Shown here piece by piece: positions 34,442 to 44,271 of a stretch of 55,030 nucleotides of DNA (positions are counted from its first letter, which is position 1; every line of letters begins with the position of its first letter). The notes below the pieces were generated by a model. It made no database searches and was not told the origin of the DNA. It saw only the letters and a list, made by a program, of their open reading frames with translations. Source of the stretch: Litoreibacter sp. GTDB lineage: Bacteria > Pseudomonadota > Alphaproteobacteria > Rhodobacterales > Rhodobacteraceae. The stretch spans positions 1 through 55,030 of the forward strand of contig JAPORH010000063.1 of assembly GCA_026710325.1 (NCBI GenBank). Reading direction: 5' to 3'. A program made the position numbers and the translations under genes.

Positions 34442-34981
34442 ATGCTCCACACCCCAGAGGTCAAAGATTATATCCGCACGATCCCTGACTTCCCGCATGA
34501 GGGGATCATGTTTCGCGACGTGACCACGCTGTTTCTGGACCCGCGCGGGTTTCGCATGGCGATTGACCAGATGCTGTCGCCCTATGCCGGGCAACGCTTT
34601 GACAAGGTGGCAGGGCTTGAGGCGCGCGGCTTTATCCTAGGCGGCGCGATTGCGCATCAGCTTTCGATGGGATTTGTGCCCATCCGCAAGCAAGGCAAGC
34701 TGCCTGGCAAGACGATCCAGCAGAGCTACACGCTGGAATATGGCGAGGCCACGATGGAGCTGCATGATGACAGCTTACAGCCCGGCGAAAAGGTTTTGCT
34801 GGTTGACGATCTGCTGGCCACGGGCGGCACGGCGGAGGCCGGGATCAAGCTGATCGAGCAGCTTGGCGCAGAGGTGATTGGTGCCTCCTTCATCATCGAC
34901 CTGCCTGATCTAGGCGGGCGGAAGAAACTCGAGGCGCTCGGAATGGATGTGCGGGTGCTGTGCGAGTTCGAAGGCGACTGA
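34442..34981 (+). CDS. apt: Adenine phosphoribosyltransferase
   Basis: A 179-aa type I phosphoribosyltransferase making AMP from adenine and PRPP. The PRPP motif is [17 protein letters not shown] (about 119-135). Further family segments are [18 protein letters not shown] (about 14) and [16 protein letters not shown] (about 57). It probably salvages adenine released by MtnP. Confidence 0.96.
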   Translation: MLHTPEVKDYIRTIPDFPHEGIMFRDVTTLFLDPRGFRMAIDQMLSPYAGQRFDKVAGLEARGFILGGAIAHQLSMGFVPIRKQGKLPGKTIQQSYTLEYGEATMELHDDSLQPGEKVLLVDDLLATGGTAEAGIKLIEQLGAEVIGASFIIDLPDLGGRKKLEALGMDVRVLCEFEGD

Positions 34982-35069
34982 TCAACCCAACGATTCAATT
35001 GGGAAAATGGTAAGGTTTTTCACCGTTTGAGGAATCCGCTGGCACATTATGTTGCGCGTGAGGAGACAA

Positions 35070-35303
35070 ATGGTGAGGGAGCCCATGCGCGTCGCGTATA
35101 TTCTGGCGGAAAACCTGACGGATGAGGAGCGGAAGCTTCTTATGGGCGTGTCGTCGCGCCCTATGCCAATTGATACGGATGACATGAAAGCGCTGAGCGC
35201 CTTGCGCTTGATAGAGCGGGAGATCGGCGGCCACACCGCGCGCGTCACGCCTTTCGGCGCCAATGTCATTTCGGTCCTGCAAGAAATGAAAAAGAGCGCC
35301 TAA
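35070..35303 (+). CDS. Small hypothetical protein, 77 aa
   Basis: An unrecognised soluble protein (RVAYILAENLTDEERKLLMG; MKALSALRLIEREIGG). The pattern of a helix followed by a short winged segment ending HTARVTPFGANVISVLQEM looks like a small winged-helix protein, but I assign no family. AGGAGA precedes the ATG at 35070; the frame is open from an ATG at 35049. The stop codon overlaps the end of the convergent oxidoreductase gene. Confidence 0.65.
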   Translation: MVREPMRVAYILAENLTDEERKLLMGVSSRPMPIDTDDMKALSALRLIEREIGGHTARVTPFGANVISVLQEMKKSA

Positions 35304-36706
35304 CGTAACACTGCGCCCGGGTTCATGATTCCGTTCGGGTCGAGGCCATGTTTGATGGCCCGCATCGCCGCTAATTTGGCCGGGTCGCCGTATTTTTCCA
35401 AATCGGCGACTTTCAGACGTCCGATCCCATGTTCTGCGGATACCGAGCCACCCAAAGCGTGGGTCAGGTCGTGGACCAGCTCTTTCACCTTTGGGCGCTC
35501 CGCTTCGTAATCCGCGCGGGCGCGGCCTTGTGTGGGGAAAACGTTATAATGCAGGTTGCCGTCGCCCAGATGGCCGAAACAGTTGATCCGAAAATCGCCG
35601 AGTTCGGCCAGGGATTGCCCGGCGCGGTTGATGAATTCGGGGATGCGGGTGATCGGGACCGAGATGTCGTGGCTGGAGACGGAGCCTATGCGCCGATTCG
35701 CCTCGGGGATGTTTTCGCGGATCGCCCAGAAGGCATCGCGCTGCGCCAGGGATTGCGCGATGACGCCGTCGCTGACCAGCCCGCGTTCAAACGCTTCGGC
35801 GAAGAGCTGTTCCAGCCCCGCTGACGGATCCTCCCCAAAGCTGCCGACATCAATCAGCACCATCCAGTCCGGCGGGGTGTCAAAAGGGATCGCGACTTCT
35901 GGCCCGGTTTCGGCCAGAAAATCCAAGCCCATCCGGCCAATCAGCTCAAAAGCGGAGACCTGACCGCCGAACTGTTCGCCCGCCAACGCCAATAGATCAA
36001 GTGCGGCTTGCGGGTCGCGCACCACCATCAGCGCGGCGCCTTGCGATGTTGGTTTTGGGAAGAGCTTCAGACTTGCTGCCGTGATGATCCCAAGTGTTCC
36101 TTCCGCCCCGATGAGCAGGTGGCGCAGGTCGTAGCCGGTGTTATTCTTGCGCAGGTGTGTGAGCCCGTTCCAGACCTCACCTGTTGGCAACACAGCCTCC
36201 AACCCCAAACACAGATCGCGCGCATTGCCGTAGCGCAGCACATTCACCCCACCCGCATTGGTTGCCAGATTGCCACCGATCCGGGCGGAGCCTTGGCTCG
36301 CCAGCGTCAGCGGGAAAAGCCGGTCCACATTATCAGCGGCCTCTTGCACGGATTGCAGGATCGCGCCGGCTTCGCAGATCAGTACGTTCTCGACCGGATC
36401 GACGGAGCGGATCGCCGTCATGCGTTCGAGCGACAGGACGACCGGGGTAACGTCCCCCTCATTGATCTGCCCGCCCACCAAGCCGGTGCCCCCGGCATAA
36501 GGAACGATGCCTGTCCGGGCCTTGTTGCAGGCTTTGACGATGGTGGCGACCTCGTCTGTGTTACCAGGTGCCAAGAGCAGCGCATCCGCGCCTTTGTAGC
36601 GGCCGCGCGGCTCCTCGAGATAGGCAGGCGTCAGTTCTTTGAAACAGGCGGGCGGCAGGGCTGCGCGAAGTGCGTCGCGCAAAGCGTCGGAGACTGGGTT
36701 CAACAT
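35300..36706 (-). CDS. FAD-linked oxidoreductase (D-lactate / D-2-hydroxyacid dehydrogenase, GlcD family)
   Basis: A 468-aa FAD enzyme of the VAO fold. The FAD-binding domain has VPYAGGTGLVGGQI (about 75-88), NLATNAGGVNVLRYGNARD and NNTGYDLRHLLIGAEGTLGII (about 185-205). The C-terminal substrate domain contains CFGHLGDGNLHYN (about 378) and GSVSAEHGIGRLK (about 421), with the metal-binding histidines. It oxidises a D-2-hydroxyacid such as lactate, glycolate or 2-hydroxyglutarate; the exact substrate is not visible. No iron-sulphur partner is adjacent. Confidence 0.92.
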   Translation of the reverse strand: MLNPVSDALRDALRAALPPACFKELTPAYLEEPRGRYKGADALLLAPGNTDEVATIVKACNKARTGIVPYAGGTGLVGGQINEGDVTPVVLSLERMTAIRSVDPVENVLICEAGAILQSVQEAADNVDRLFPLTLASQGSARIGGNLATNAGGVNVLRYGNARDLCLGLEAVLPTGEVWNGLTHLRKNNTGYDLRHLLIGAEGTLGIITAASLKLFPKPTSQGAALMVVRDPQAALDLLALAGEQFGGQVSAFELIGRMGLDFLAETGPEVAIPFDTPPDWMVLIDVGSFGEDPSAGLEQLFAEAFERGLVSDGVIAQSLAQRDAFWAIRENIPEANRRIGSVSSHDISVPITRIPEFINRAGQSLAELGDFRINCFGHLGDGNLHYNVFPTQGRARADYEAERPKVKELVHDLTHALGGSVSAEHGIGRLKVADLEKYGDPAKLAAMRAIKHGLDPNGIMNPGAVLR

Positions 36707-36746
36707 GAGGCTTGCCTAACCCGTCAGCGCGTGCCCCGCAATGCGC

Positions 36747-37574
36747 CTAATCGTCAAAGGAGGGCGGGTTAAAATAGACGGGTTTCAGCACCATGATCGT
36801 GGGGCGCCCGGGCAAGGTTCGCATAGACAGCTCGATGGAGCTGGTATCTGGCTCGACCACGTCGAACTCATCCCGCATGCCGGAAATAAAGGTGTTGAGG
36901 GAGTAATCGCTCCACCAATGCATCGGGATCACTACCGAGGATCGCAGCCGTTTCAGCACCCGCGTCATGGTCTCAATATCCAAGGTCAGCCCGCCATCCA
37001 CCGGCGCCATGACCACATCGAGCCGCCCGATCGCCGCATATTGTTCGGCATCCGGCTCGTGATGCAGGTGCCCCAGATGACCCACGCAGAGACCCGCCAC
37101 CTCGAAAATGAAGATGGAATTGCCATCCTCCTCCGGCGGGCCGCCGAAGCGGGAGCGGATATCCGTGGGCACGTTGCGCACCAGCATCTCGCCCAGATCA
37201 AGGTGGTGATCAGCCTTGCCGCCATGCTCCCACCCTTCGAGCACATGCGGGATGGCCGGGTCGGGGTTGGGCGTCCAATGGCTGGAATGCGCGTGATTCA
37301 TCGTGACCACGTCAGGGATGATATCGATGCCTGGTGTGTAACCCACGTAGTCTGTCACTGCCGAAAGCCCGCCCTCGGTCTGGATCAGAAACATGGCGTG
37401 GTCGATGAAGGTCAGTCGCAAGCTGTCAGCCGGGACGTCCTCCTGCCAACTGGCGTTGTGAATGAATTTAGCGTCGGGAATGGCCTCTGCGAAGGCGAGG
37501 CAGTGGGAGGGTTTGCGATCCTGTGCAACTCCAAGCGACGGGATCAAAAGCATAAGCAAAATGAGATAACGCAT
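36747..37574 (-). CDS. Exported metallo-beta-lactamase-fold hydrolase
   Basis: A 275-aa protein with a signal peptide (MRYLILLMLLIPSLGVAQ) and a metallo-beta-lactamase fold. The typical HxHxDH loop is altered: MNHAHSSHWTPNPDPAIPHVL (about 102) holds histidines but no DH pair. A second site is CVGHLGHLHHEPDAEQYAAIGRLDVVMAPVDGG (about 160). This resembles the UlaG/L-ascorbate lactonase-like or 'beta-lactamase superfamily 2' group. The open frame starts at 37616, but the ATG at 37574 gives the signal peptide. Confidence 0.82.
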   Translation of the reverse strand: MRYLILLMLLIPSLGVAQDRKPSHCLAFAEAIPDAKFIHNASWQEDVPADSLRLTFIDHAMFLIQTEGGLSAVTDYVGYTPGIDIIPDVVTMNHAHSSHWTPNPDPAIPHVLEGWEHGGKADHHLDLGEMLVRNVPTDIRSRFGGPPEEDGNSIFIFEVAGLCVGHLGHLHHEPDAEQYAAIGRLDVVMAPVDGGLTLDIETMTRVLKRLRSSVVIPMHWWSDYSLNTFISGMRDEFDVVEPDTSSIELSMRTLPGRPTIMVLKPVYFNPPSFDD

Positions 37575-37669
37575 AAAGATTAGGCTAGGCCGAGTCGCGC
37601 CAAATTCAAAAATCACAATTTAATTTTGTCCTAGGTTAAGGCCCGTTTGCCCAAGGATTGGGCAGCGCC

Positions 37670-38254
37670 CTACCCCGCATCCGTCTTGCCGCGCCGGTCT
37701 GCGCGAAGGTTGGCGTAAAGCACATGGTTGCGCCAGCGACCGCCGATTTGCAGGTAGCTCTGTGCCACGCCCTCATATTTGAAACCGGACTTTTCGAGCA
37801 CCCCGCGCGAGGCCTCGTTTTCGGGCAGGCAGGCCGCCTCCACCCGGCTAAGATCCAGGGTCGTGAAGGCGTAATGTACTAGCGCGCCGATGGCCTCCCG
37901 CATATAGCCTTGCCGCGCGAAGCGCTTCCCGACCCAGTAGCCCAACGTGCCCGCCTGACTGGGCCCACGCCGGATATTGTCCAGCGTGATGGCTCCCAAA
38001 AGCGCGTCGTCGTCGCGGCGGACCATGAAGACGGGCACCGCGTTGCCCGCGTTGACAGAACGCTGCGCCCAATAGACCCGATTGGTGAAGCTTTTGCGCG
38101 TCAGATGGTCGGAGGCCCAAACGGGCTCCCAAGGGGTGAGAAACTCCACGCTTTCTGAGCGCAAATTGGCCCAGTTGCGATAATCCCCGTGCTGCGGCAG
38201 GCGCAACACCATGCGCTCGGTGACGATACGGACCTTTTTGCGCGCACGCAGCAT
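37670..38254 (-). CDS. GNAT N-acetyltransferase, RimJ/RimL type
   Basis: A 194-aa acetyltransferase of the ribosomal protein N-terminal type. Typical segments are VRIVTERMVLRLPQHGDYRNWANLR (about 8-32), GTLGYWVGKRFARQGYMREAIGALVHYAF (acetyl-CoA loop, about 101-129) and RVEAACLPENEASRGVLEKSGFKYEG (about 136-161). It follows the M16 peptidase gene by six bases in the oxidase cluster. The acceptor protein is unknown. Confidence 0.9.
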   Translation of the reverse strand: MLRARKKVRIVTERMVLRLPQHGDYRNWANLRSESVEFLTPWEPVWASDHLTRKSFTNRVYWAQRSVNAGNAVPVFMVRRDDDALLGAITLDNIRRGPSQAGTLGYWVGKRFARQGYMREAIGALVHYAFTTLDLSRVEAACLPENEASRGVLEKSGFKYEGVAQSYLQIGGRWRNHVLYANLRADRRGKTDAG

Positions 38255-38260
38255 CGTGGT

Positions 38261-39526
38261 TTAGGCCGCCAGCCGCTTGTTGAGCGCCTCGATATCCCGC
38301 GCGCTGTCGACGGGTCCGTAAAGCGCCATCGCGGCTTGACCTTTGGCTGCCATCTGCGCCGCGAAATCGCGAACTGCCACCGCATCGACGGCGTCGATCT
38401 TGGCAACCGTTTCTTCCAAGGGCGGAATGCGGTTCCAGATGCCGATGAGCCGTGCGAGGCGTTCGGCCCGGTTTGACGGGCTTTCCAACCCCATCAAAAG
38501 CCCCGCTTTCATCTGCGCGCGGGCGCGGGCAACTTCGGCCTCGCTCACATCACCGGCTGCGCGGCGCAGCTCGTCCACCGTCAGGTCGGCAAGCCCCGCG
38601 ATATCAGCACCAGAGGTGCCTGCGTAGATCGTCATCATCCCTGTGTCAGAGTAGCTGCCCAGCTGCGCGAAGATCGAGTAGCAGAGCCCGCGCTTTTCCC
38701 GCACCTCCTGGAACAGGCGGGAGGACATGCCACCGCCGAGCGTGGAGGCGAAAATCTGTGCAGTATAAAATGCGTCATCGCGGTAACCCGGCGCCTCAAG
38801 CGCGAGGGTGAAATGGGCTTGCTCCAGTGCTTTAACCTCTCGCCGTTCGCCGGAGACGAATTTGGCAGGTTCCGCCACCAAGGCCGGGCGCGGGGCCATG
38901 TCGCCGAAAAGCTCTTCCGCCATGCGGACAATCGCATCGTGATCGACGGCACCTGCGGCGGACAGGATCAGCTGGCCCGGCCCGTAATGCTCTGCCACAA
39001 AGCCCGATAGGTCGGCGCGGGTGAAGGAGGATACGCGTTCAGACGGTCCCAGGATCGTGCGCCCGATGGGCTGCTCCGGGTAGGCTGCTTCCTGCAGCCA
39101 GTCGAAGACCACGTCATCAGGCGTGTCGAGCGATTGGCCGATTTCCTGCAAGATCACGCCGCGCTCGACCTCGATCTCGCCTTCGTCAAAAACCGGGTTG
39201 CGCAGGATATCGGCGATCACGTCGAGGCCAAGGGCCACGTCTTCCTTCAAAACGCGGACGTAGTAGGCCGTCACTTCGCGCGAGGTGTATGCGTTGATAT
39301 AGCCGCCCACATCTTCGATCTCTTCCGCGATTTGCAGCGCGCTGCGCCGCTTCGTGCCTTTAAAGGCCATATGCTCCAGAAAATGGGCGATGCCGTTCTG
39401 GCTCAACCGCTCATGGCGCCCGCCTGCATTGACCCAAATGCCGATGGAAGCGCTTTGCAGCCCTGGCATATTCTCGGTGACGATGCGGAACCCGTTGGAA
39501 AGCGTATGAAGCTGCGGCGCGCTCAT
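38261..39526 (-). CDS. M16 family zinc peptidase
   Basis: A 421-aa protein of the pitrilysin/processing peptidase family. The inverted zinc site HFLEHMAFKG (HxxEH, about 48-57) and downstream glutamate (about 121-130) indicate an active peptidase. The C-terminal half is the inactive homologous domain. Overlaps thrC by four bases. The same gene order occurs in related genomes as I recall. Substrate unknown. Confidence 0.93.
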   Translation of the reverse strand: MSAPQLHTLSNGFRIVTENMPGLQSASIGIWVNAGGRHERLSQNGIAHFLEHMAFKGTKRRSALQIAEEIEDVGGYINAYTSREVTAYYVRVLKEDVALGLDVIADILRNPVFDEGEIEVERGVILQEIGQSLDTPDDVVFDWLQEAAYPEQPIGRTILGPSERVSSFTRADLSGFVAEHYGPGQLILSAAGAVDHDAIVRMAEELFGDMAPRPALVAEPAKFVSGERREVKALEQAHFTLALEAPGYRDDAFYTAQIFASTLGGGMSSRLFQEVREKRGLCYSIFAQLGSYSDTGMMTIYAGTSGADIAGLADLTVDELRRAAGDVSEAEVARARAQMKAGLLMGLESPSNRAERLARLIGIWNRIPPLEETVAKIDAVDAVAVRDFAAQMAAKGQAAMALYGPVDSARDIEALNKRLAA

Positions 39527-40911
39527 GCGGAGATCCTTTCGCGGATAATGGCTTGGATCGCGGCAAGCTCACCTTTGACATGGGTGATGGTCTCGTCCCG
39601 CTCATAAAGGTCAGCCATGCGCGCAGGCAGGGCTGGATGGATGCCGGACGCTGCTTCCACCGCGGCGGGGAATTTCGCGGGATGCGCGGTCGCCAGCGTA
39701 ATCATGGGGGTTGCGGCCAAATGGTCCTGCGCCACGTGCACGCCGACAGCGGAATGCGGACACAAGAGCTCGCCCATTTCCTGCTGGGCGGTGGTGATCA
39801 TGGCGGAGGTTTCTTCTTCTGAGGCACGGCCGGACGCATAGGTCGCTTTCAGGGCTTCATAGGCCCCCTGACTGATCTTAAAGCTGCCGCCTGCCTTCAG
39901 GCTCGCCATTTGCTCCGCCACGGCCTTGCCATCCTGGCCATAGGCGTAAAACAAGGCGCGTTCAAAATTGGATGAGACCTGAATATCCATGGACGGGCTG
40001 ATCGAAGGTGTGACCCCCTCAGTCGTGTAGGCCCCTGTCTCCAGCGTGCGGTGTAGGATGTCGTTCTGGTTCGTCGCGATCACCAGCTTCTCAATGGGCA
40101 ATCCCATCTGCTTGGCGATGTAGCCCGCAAAAATATCGCCAAAATTGCCCGTGGGCACGGTGAAAGAGACTTTGCGATCCGGGCTGCCCAAGGACAAGGC
40201 GGAGGTGAAGTAATAGACAACCTGCGCCAGCACCCGCGCAAAGTTGATCGAGTTCACACCGGCGAGGCGCACCCCATCGCGAAACTCGAAGTCATTGAAC
40301 ATGTCTTTCAGCGCGCCTTGGCAGGTGTCGAAGTCGCCCTCCACGGCGAGCGCATGCACGTTGGAGGCCTTGCAGGTTGTCATCTGGCGGCGCTGGACCT
40401 CAGATACACGGCCATCGGGATACATGATGAAGACATCGACCGCATCAAGCCCTTGGAAGGCCTCGATCGCCGCGGACCCGGTGTCGCCGGAGGTCGCGCC
40501 GACAATCGTGACACGCTCGCCGGACCGGCTCAGCGCGGCCTGAAACAGCTGACCAATCAGCTGCATGGCGAAATCCTTGAAGGCCAAAGTCGGCCCGTGA
40601 AACAGCTCCAGCAGGAAATGATTGGGCGCCAGCTGCACCATTGGCGCGCGCGCCTCATGTCCAAACCCTGCATAGGCCTTGGCGATGATCGTCTCGAACT
40701 CGGCATCGGTGAAGGTGTCGCCGATGAAGGGGCGCATGACGCGAAAGGCGATCTCCTCATAGGAGGCGCCGCGCATTGCGCGGATATCCTCAGCAGTGAG
40801 GCTCGGGATCGTTTCTGGCAGGTAAAGCCCGCCGTCACGGGCCAAACCGGTCAGCATGGCCTGCTCGAAAGTTAAAACGGGCGCGTCGCCGCGGGTCGAA
40901 ATATAGCGCAT
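39523..40911 (-). CDS. thrC: Threonine synthase
   Basis: A 462-aa PLP enzyme turning O-phosphohomoserine into threonine. The PLP lysine is in FHGPTLAFKDFAMQ (about 113). Phosphate-binding VGATSGDTGSAA (about 140) and FTVPTGNFGDIFAGY (about 248) are conserved. It matches the class found in proteobacteria and yeast in length. Located at the end of the oxidase operon, 13 bases from SURF1. Confidence 0.96.
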   Translation of the reverse strand: MRYISTRGDAPVLTFEQAMLTGLARDGGLYLPETIPSLTAEDIRAMRGASYEEIAFRVMRPFIGDTFTDAEFETIIAKAYAGFGHEARAPMVQLAPNHFLLELFHGPTLAFKDFAMQLIGQLFQAALSRSGERVTIVGATSGDTGSAAIEAFQGLDAVDVFIMYPDGRVSEVQRRQMTTCKASNVHALAVEGDFDTCQGALKDMFNDFEFRDGVRLAGVNSINFARVLAQVVYYFTSALSLGSPDRKVSFTVPTGNFGDIFAGYIAKQMGLPIEKLVIATNQNDILHRTLETGAYTTEGVTPSISPSMDIQVSSNFERALFYAYGQDGKAVAEQMASLKAGGSFKISQGAYEALKATYASGRASEEETSAMITTAQQEMGELLCPHSAVGVHVAQDHLAATPMITLATAHPAKFPAAVEAASGIHPALPARMADLYERDETITHVKGELAAIQAIIRERISA

Positions 40912-40924
40912 TTGGAAAGGTCCT

Positions 40925-41602
40925 TCACACCGTCCGCTGCCTGATACGCCAAAGCAGATAGGCTGTCATCCCCGCCCATGCGATGGCGAGCAAAAACCAT
41001 GTGATTGCATATTGCAGGTGATCGTTTGGGATGCCGGTTGGGGTCACAGGCACCGGGGAGACGCCTGGTGTGCGCGGTGTCTCGGAACGGGCTACGATCA
41101 AAAGCGGCTCGGCGCCCAATTCCTCGGCCATCGCTGGCAGGTCGCGCGCGAACCAGATATTGCCCTCGATGTCCGGCTCCGGTGTGAAACTGTCGATCTC
41201 ATTGGGCCAATGCAGGTTGCCAATAAGCGAGACATTGTCGGCAGAGCGGTTAAGGTCCTTTTCGTTTGTGAAGGCAAAGCCGCGATCCACAAGGACCCGG
41301 CGGCCATCCTTGGTGTTGAAGAGCGCAATGACACGGTAGCCGGGGCCAACATTCTTGATGGAAAAGAGGACATGCAACTCTTCCCCAGTAAAATCGCCTT
41401 CGAGCATCACAGGCAGGTAGCGATCCGTCTCGGGGTCAGCTTGGGCGGGCAAGGCAACCGGAGGTGCCGCGATCTCCTGCGCGATCTCAGCGAGGATCCC
41501 TTCTTTCCAGGCCAGCCTTTGCACTTGCCACGTCCCCAGCGAAATCAGGATCGCGCAGCCCACACACCCGAAAATCAACGGGACGATCATGCGTTTGGTC
41601 AT
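40925..41602 (-). CDS. SURF1 family cytochrome oxidase assembly protein
   Basis: A 225-aa inner-membrane protein with one transmembrane helix near each end (about 4-24 and 200-218) and a periplasmic domain between. Typical segments are GTWQVQRLAWKEG, RVLVDRGFAF (about 108) and PNDHLQYAITWFLLAIAW (about 195). SURF1 helps insert heme a into subunit I of cytochrome c oxidase. A hairpin stands just upstream, between coxC and this gene. Confidence 0.94.
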   Translation of the reverse strand: MTKRMIVPLIFGCVGCAILISLGTWQVQRLAWKEGILAEIAQEIAAPPVALPAQADPETDRYLPVMLEGDFTGEELHVLFSIKNVGPGYRVIALFNTKDGRRVLVDRGFAFTNEKDLNRSADNVSLIGNLHWPNEIDSFTPEPDIEGNIWFARDLPAMAEELGAEPLLIVARSETPRTPGVSPVPVTPTGIPNDHLQYAITWFLLAIAWAGMTAYLLWRIRQRTV

Positions 41603-41614
41603 AGTGCCTCATAT

Positions 41615-41643
41615 GAAAAGCGCGAGGGATTGCCCCCTCGCGC
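41615..41643 (-). terminator. Hairpin between coxC and SURF1 (terminator or attenuator)
   Basis: A perfect 9-bp stem GCGCGAGGG (41620-41628) / CCCTCGCGC (41635-41643) with a 6-base loop and TTTTC after it on the minus strand. It sits 12 bases before the SURF1 start, so it may reduce expression of the genes after coxC. Confidence 0.7.
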
Positions 41644-41669
41644 CCACTAAATTGGTTTTCGCTGGGGGG

Positions 41670-42470
41670 TTAAGCGCCCCAGATATATACGGCGGCGAAG
41701 AGGAAGAGCCAGACCACGTCAACGAAGTGCCAGTACCAGGCAGCGGCCTCAAAGCCCACGTGCTTCTCGGGGGTGAAGTGCCCCGCGTAAGCGCGCATCA
41801 GGCAGACGAAGAGAAAGATCGTGCCGACAATCACGTGGAAGCCGTGAAAGCCCGTCGCCATGAAGAAGTTGGCGCCATAGATGTTGCCTGAGAAGCCGAA
41901 AGCCGCGTGGCTGTACTCGTAAGCCTGGAAGCCGGTGAAGATCAGGCCAAGCACAACGGCGAGGATCAACCCGTTTTTGAGGTCCTGGCGGTTATTTTCA
42001 TGGGCAATTGCATGGTGCGCCCAGGTCGCTGCCGCGCCGGAGCACAGGAGGATCAGCGTGTTGATCAGCGGCAAGTGCCATGGGTCAAATGTCTCGATGC
42101 CCGCGGGCGGCCATTGGCCATCGACCGCAGGGCTCTCGGGGCCCATCGGGTACATCGCATGTTTGAAGAAAGACCAGAACCAGGCGACGAAGAACATCAC
42201 CTCGGACATGATGAAGAAGATGAAGCCGTAGCGCAGGCCGATGCGCACGACAGGCGTGTGGTCGCCCGCTTGGCTTTCGTCGACCACGTCGGACCACCAG
42301 GCAAACATGACATAGAGCACCAGCGCAAGGCCGATCAGGCCCATCCATGGGCCGCCATCATGCATCCAGACCACCGAGCCCGACAGCATGATAAAAGCAC
42401 CTACGGCCGCAAGGAACGGGTTAATCGATGGTGGCAGGATGTGGTAATCGTGGTTCTTTGCGTGTGCCAT
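41670..42470 (-). CDS. coxC: Cytochrome c oxidase subunit III
   Basis: A 266-aa protein with seven transmembrane helices, part of the aa3-type oxidase core. Characteristic segments are [22 protein letters not shown] (about 4-25), [23 protein letters not shown] (about 90-112), the region [10 protein letters not shown] and the C-terminal [24 protein letters not shown]. The frame extends upstream to 42569, but the ATG at 42470 ([10 protein letters not shown]) is the family start. Lies in the ctaC operon. Confidence 0.97.
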   Translation of the reverse strand: MAHAKNHDYHILPPSINPFLAAVGAFIMLSGSVVWMHDGGPWMGLIGLALVLYVMFAWWSDVVDESQAGDHTPVVRIGLRYGFIFFIMSEVMFFVAWFWSFFKHAMYPMGPESPAVDGQWPPAGIETFDPWHLPLINTLILLCSGAAATWAHHAIAHENNRQDLKNGLILAVVLGLIFTGFQAYEYSHAAFGFSGNIYGANFFMATGFHGFHVIVGTIFLFVCLMRAYAGHFTPEKHVGFEAAAWYWHFVDVVWLFLFAAVYIWGA

Positions 42471-42486
42471 GGTGTCCCTCGTGGCC

Positions 42487-43092
42487 TTAGTTCTGTGCGG
42501 TGTTTTGGCTCTGGTTGGCTTGAATGTCCAGCGCCGCCTGCTCGTCCTCATCAGATTCAGGCAGGTCAATTTCGTAGAAAGTGTAGCTTAGGGTGATCGT
42601 CTCGATATATTTGCCGTCGCGATCCTCAACCATTTCAGGGTCAACGAAGAAGCTCACCGGCATCTCGACCCGTTCGCCGGGTTGCAGAACTTGTTCCTGA
42701 AAGCAGAAACAGTCGATCTTCACGAAGAAGCCGCCCGCGGTGAAAGGGAAGACATTGTAGGTCGACGACCCCGCGACGGGCTTATCGGTCGGGTTATAGG
42801 CCTCGTAGAAAGCAAGGCCCGTTTCGCCAATACGGATTTCCATTTCGCGTTGCAGCGGTTTGAACTCCCACGGGAAGCCAGCGTGCTTGGAAGCGTCGAA
42901 CCGCACTGTCACGGTCTTTTCCAGCACTTCATCGGGGGCCGCGTCGGCCTCCAGAGTGGTGCCACCGTAGCCGGTCACCCGGCAGAACCAGTCGTAGAGC
43001 GGGACGGAGGCGAAGGCGAGCGACAGCATAGTCGCTACCATGCCAACCAGCATCACCAGCGTGCGTTTGGATGGGTCCATATCTTTGAACAT
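42487..43092 (-). CDS. ctaG: Cytochrome c oxidase assembly protein CtaG (Cox11 type)
   Basis: A 201-aa copper chaperone delivering Cu to the CuB site of subunit I. One N-terminal transmembrane helix (about 12-30) and a periplasmic domain with the copper motif [13 protein letters not shown] (about 131-143). The start ATG shares one base with the stop of the small protein upstream, with GAGGAGGG ahead of it. Confidence 0.95.
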   Translation of the reverse strand: MFKDMDPSKRTLVMLVGMVATMLSLAFASVPLYDWFCRVTGYGGTTLEADAAPDEVLEKTVTVRFDASKHAGFPWEFKPLQREMEIRIGETGLAFYEAYNPTDKPVAGSSTYNVFPFTAGGFFVKIDCFCFQEQVLQPGERVEMPVSFFVDPEMVEDRDGKYIETITLSYTFYEIDLPESDEDEQAALDIQANQSQNTAQN

Positions 43093-43286
43093 TACGATCC
43101 CTCCTCTACCGGCAACATCTCGGGCCGGACGACATGGTCAAAACCCTGGTTTAGCCCGCCATTGGTTATTTTGACGTAAGTCAACCCGAAGACGATGAAA
43201 ACAAAGCAGACCAATGTCAGCGCCACGCCCAGATTGCGTGAAAACCGGCGCTTGTGAAGCTCATGCTCAACTTGTGGTGCCGCCAT
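43092..43286 (-). CDS. Small membrane protein in oxidase operon (CoxF-like), 64 aa
   Basis: A 64-residue protein with one transmembrane helix (about 20-39, [19 protein letters not shown]) and a basic N-terminus (HKRRFSR). It lies between ctaB and ctaG, where alphaproteobacteria often encode a small oxidase accessory protein. The frame is open further upstream inside ctaB; the ATG at 43286 is likely, directly after the ctaB stop. Overlaps ctaG by one base. Function presumably in oxidase assembly. Confidence 0.8.
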   Translation of the reverse strand: MAAPQVEHELHKRRFSRNLGVALTLVCFVFIVFGLTYVKITNGGLNQGFDHVVRPEMLPVEEGS

Positions 43287-43287
43287 C

Positions 43288-44229
43288 TTACCAGGCTCCC
43301 ATGCCAAAGCCTTGCACCCAGAGCGCCTGCACAAGCAGCGCACCGAAGGAGGCAAAGAGATAGGTGAGTGAGAAGCGGAAATACTTCTTCTCGGCCGCGT
43401 ATTTGTCAGCCTCGGCCGCATCCTCATCGCGCAACCACAACTGATAGGCGCCCCAAACAAAACGTGCATTGAGATAAAGCGCAGCCACCAGATATATCCA
43501 GCCGCCAATCGACGTGAACGCCGCCCCGACCGCCAAGGGTGCCAGAAGCAGCGTATAGGCGATGATATGAGTTCGGGTTACGCGCCGTCCATGGGTGACC
43601 GTCAGCATTGGAACACCAGCTTTGGAGTAATCCTCATTCATAAACAGCGCCAACGCCCAGAAATGCGGCGGGGTCCACATGAAGATGATGGCAAACATCA
43701 GGACGCTTTCGACCGAGATGCCACCTGTGGCCACGGCCCAGCCGATCATAGGCGGGAAGGCCCCGGCGGCGCCGCCGATGACGATGTTCTGCGGGGTCCA
43801 GCGCTTGAGCCACATCGTGTAGATGACGGCATAGAAGAAGATGGTGAAGGCCAATATGCCTGCGGCGACCCAGTTGGACGCCAAGCCCAGCATCACCACG
43901 GCCAAGGCCGAAAGCCAGACACCGATGGAAAGCGCCTCCCCTGCGGTGACTTTGCCCGCGGGCACGGGCCGTTTCGCCGTCCGCTTCATCACCGCGTCGA
44001 TGTCGTGGTCATACCACATATTCAACGCGCCAGATGCACCACCGCCCAAAGCGATGAACAGGATCGCGACGAAAGCCACGAAAGGGTGCACCGGCGACGG
44101 GGCCACAAACAAGCCCACTGCGGCGGTGAACACGACCAGGGACATGACGCGAGGCTTGAGCAGCGCGACGTAATCGCCGAACTGCGCCTCATCCTCGTAG
44201 CTACCTATGTTTTGGGTTGCGTCGCTCAT
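43288..44229 (-). CDS. ctaB: Protoheme IX farnesyltransferase (heme O synthase)
   Basis: A 313-aa membrane prenyltransferase that makes heme O, precursor of heme A for cytochrome aa3. Nine or so transmembrane segments. The first aspartate motif is [19 protein letters not shown] (about 70-88) and another polar loop is [18 protein letters not shown] (about 195). Operon gene between ctaC and the small CoxF-like gene. Confidence 0.96.
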   Translation of the reverse strand: MSDATQNIGSYEDEAQFGDYVALLKPRVMSLVVFTAAVGLFVAPSPVHPFVAFVAILFIALGGGASGALNMWYDHDIDAVMKRTAKRPVPAGKVTAGEALSIGVWLSALAVVMLGLASNWVAAGILAFTIFFYAVIYTMWLKRWTPQNIVIGGAAGAFPPMIGWAVATGGISVESVLMFAIIFMWTPPHFWALALFMNEDYSKAGVPMLTVTHGRRVTRTHIIAYTLLLAPLAVGAAFTSIGGWIYLVAALYLNARFVWGAYQLWLRDEDAAEADKYAAEKKYFRFSLTYLFASFGALLVQALWVQGFGMGAW

Positions 44230-44271
44230 GTCAAACTCCGAAAGGCGGGCAAGTTGCCCACCTTAGGCGCT

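Noticed and set aside
43287-43508. Upstream extension of the small oxidase-operon gene into ctaB
   Set aside because: The extension is antisense-like in composition (Arg/Ser-rich) and is the ctaB sequence in another frame; only the last 64 codons look like a real protein.
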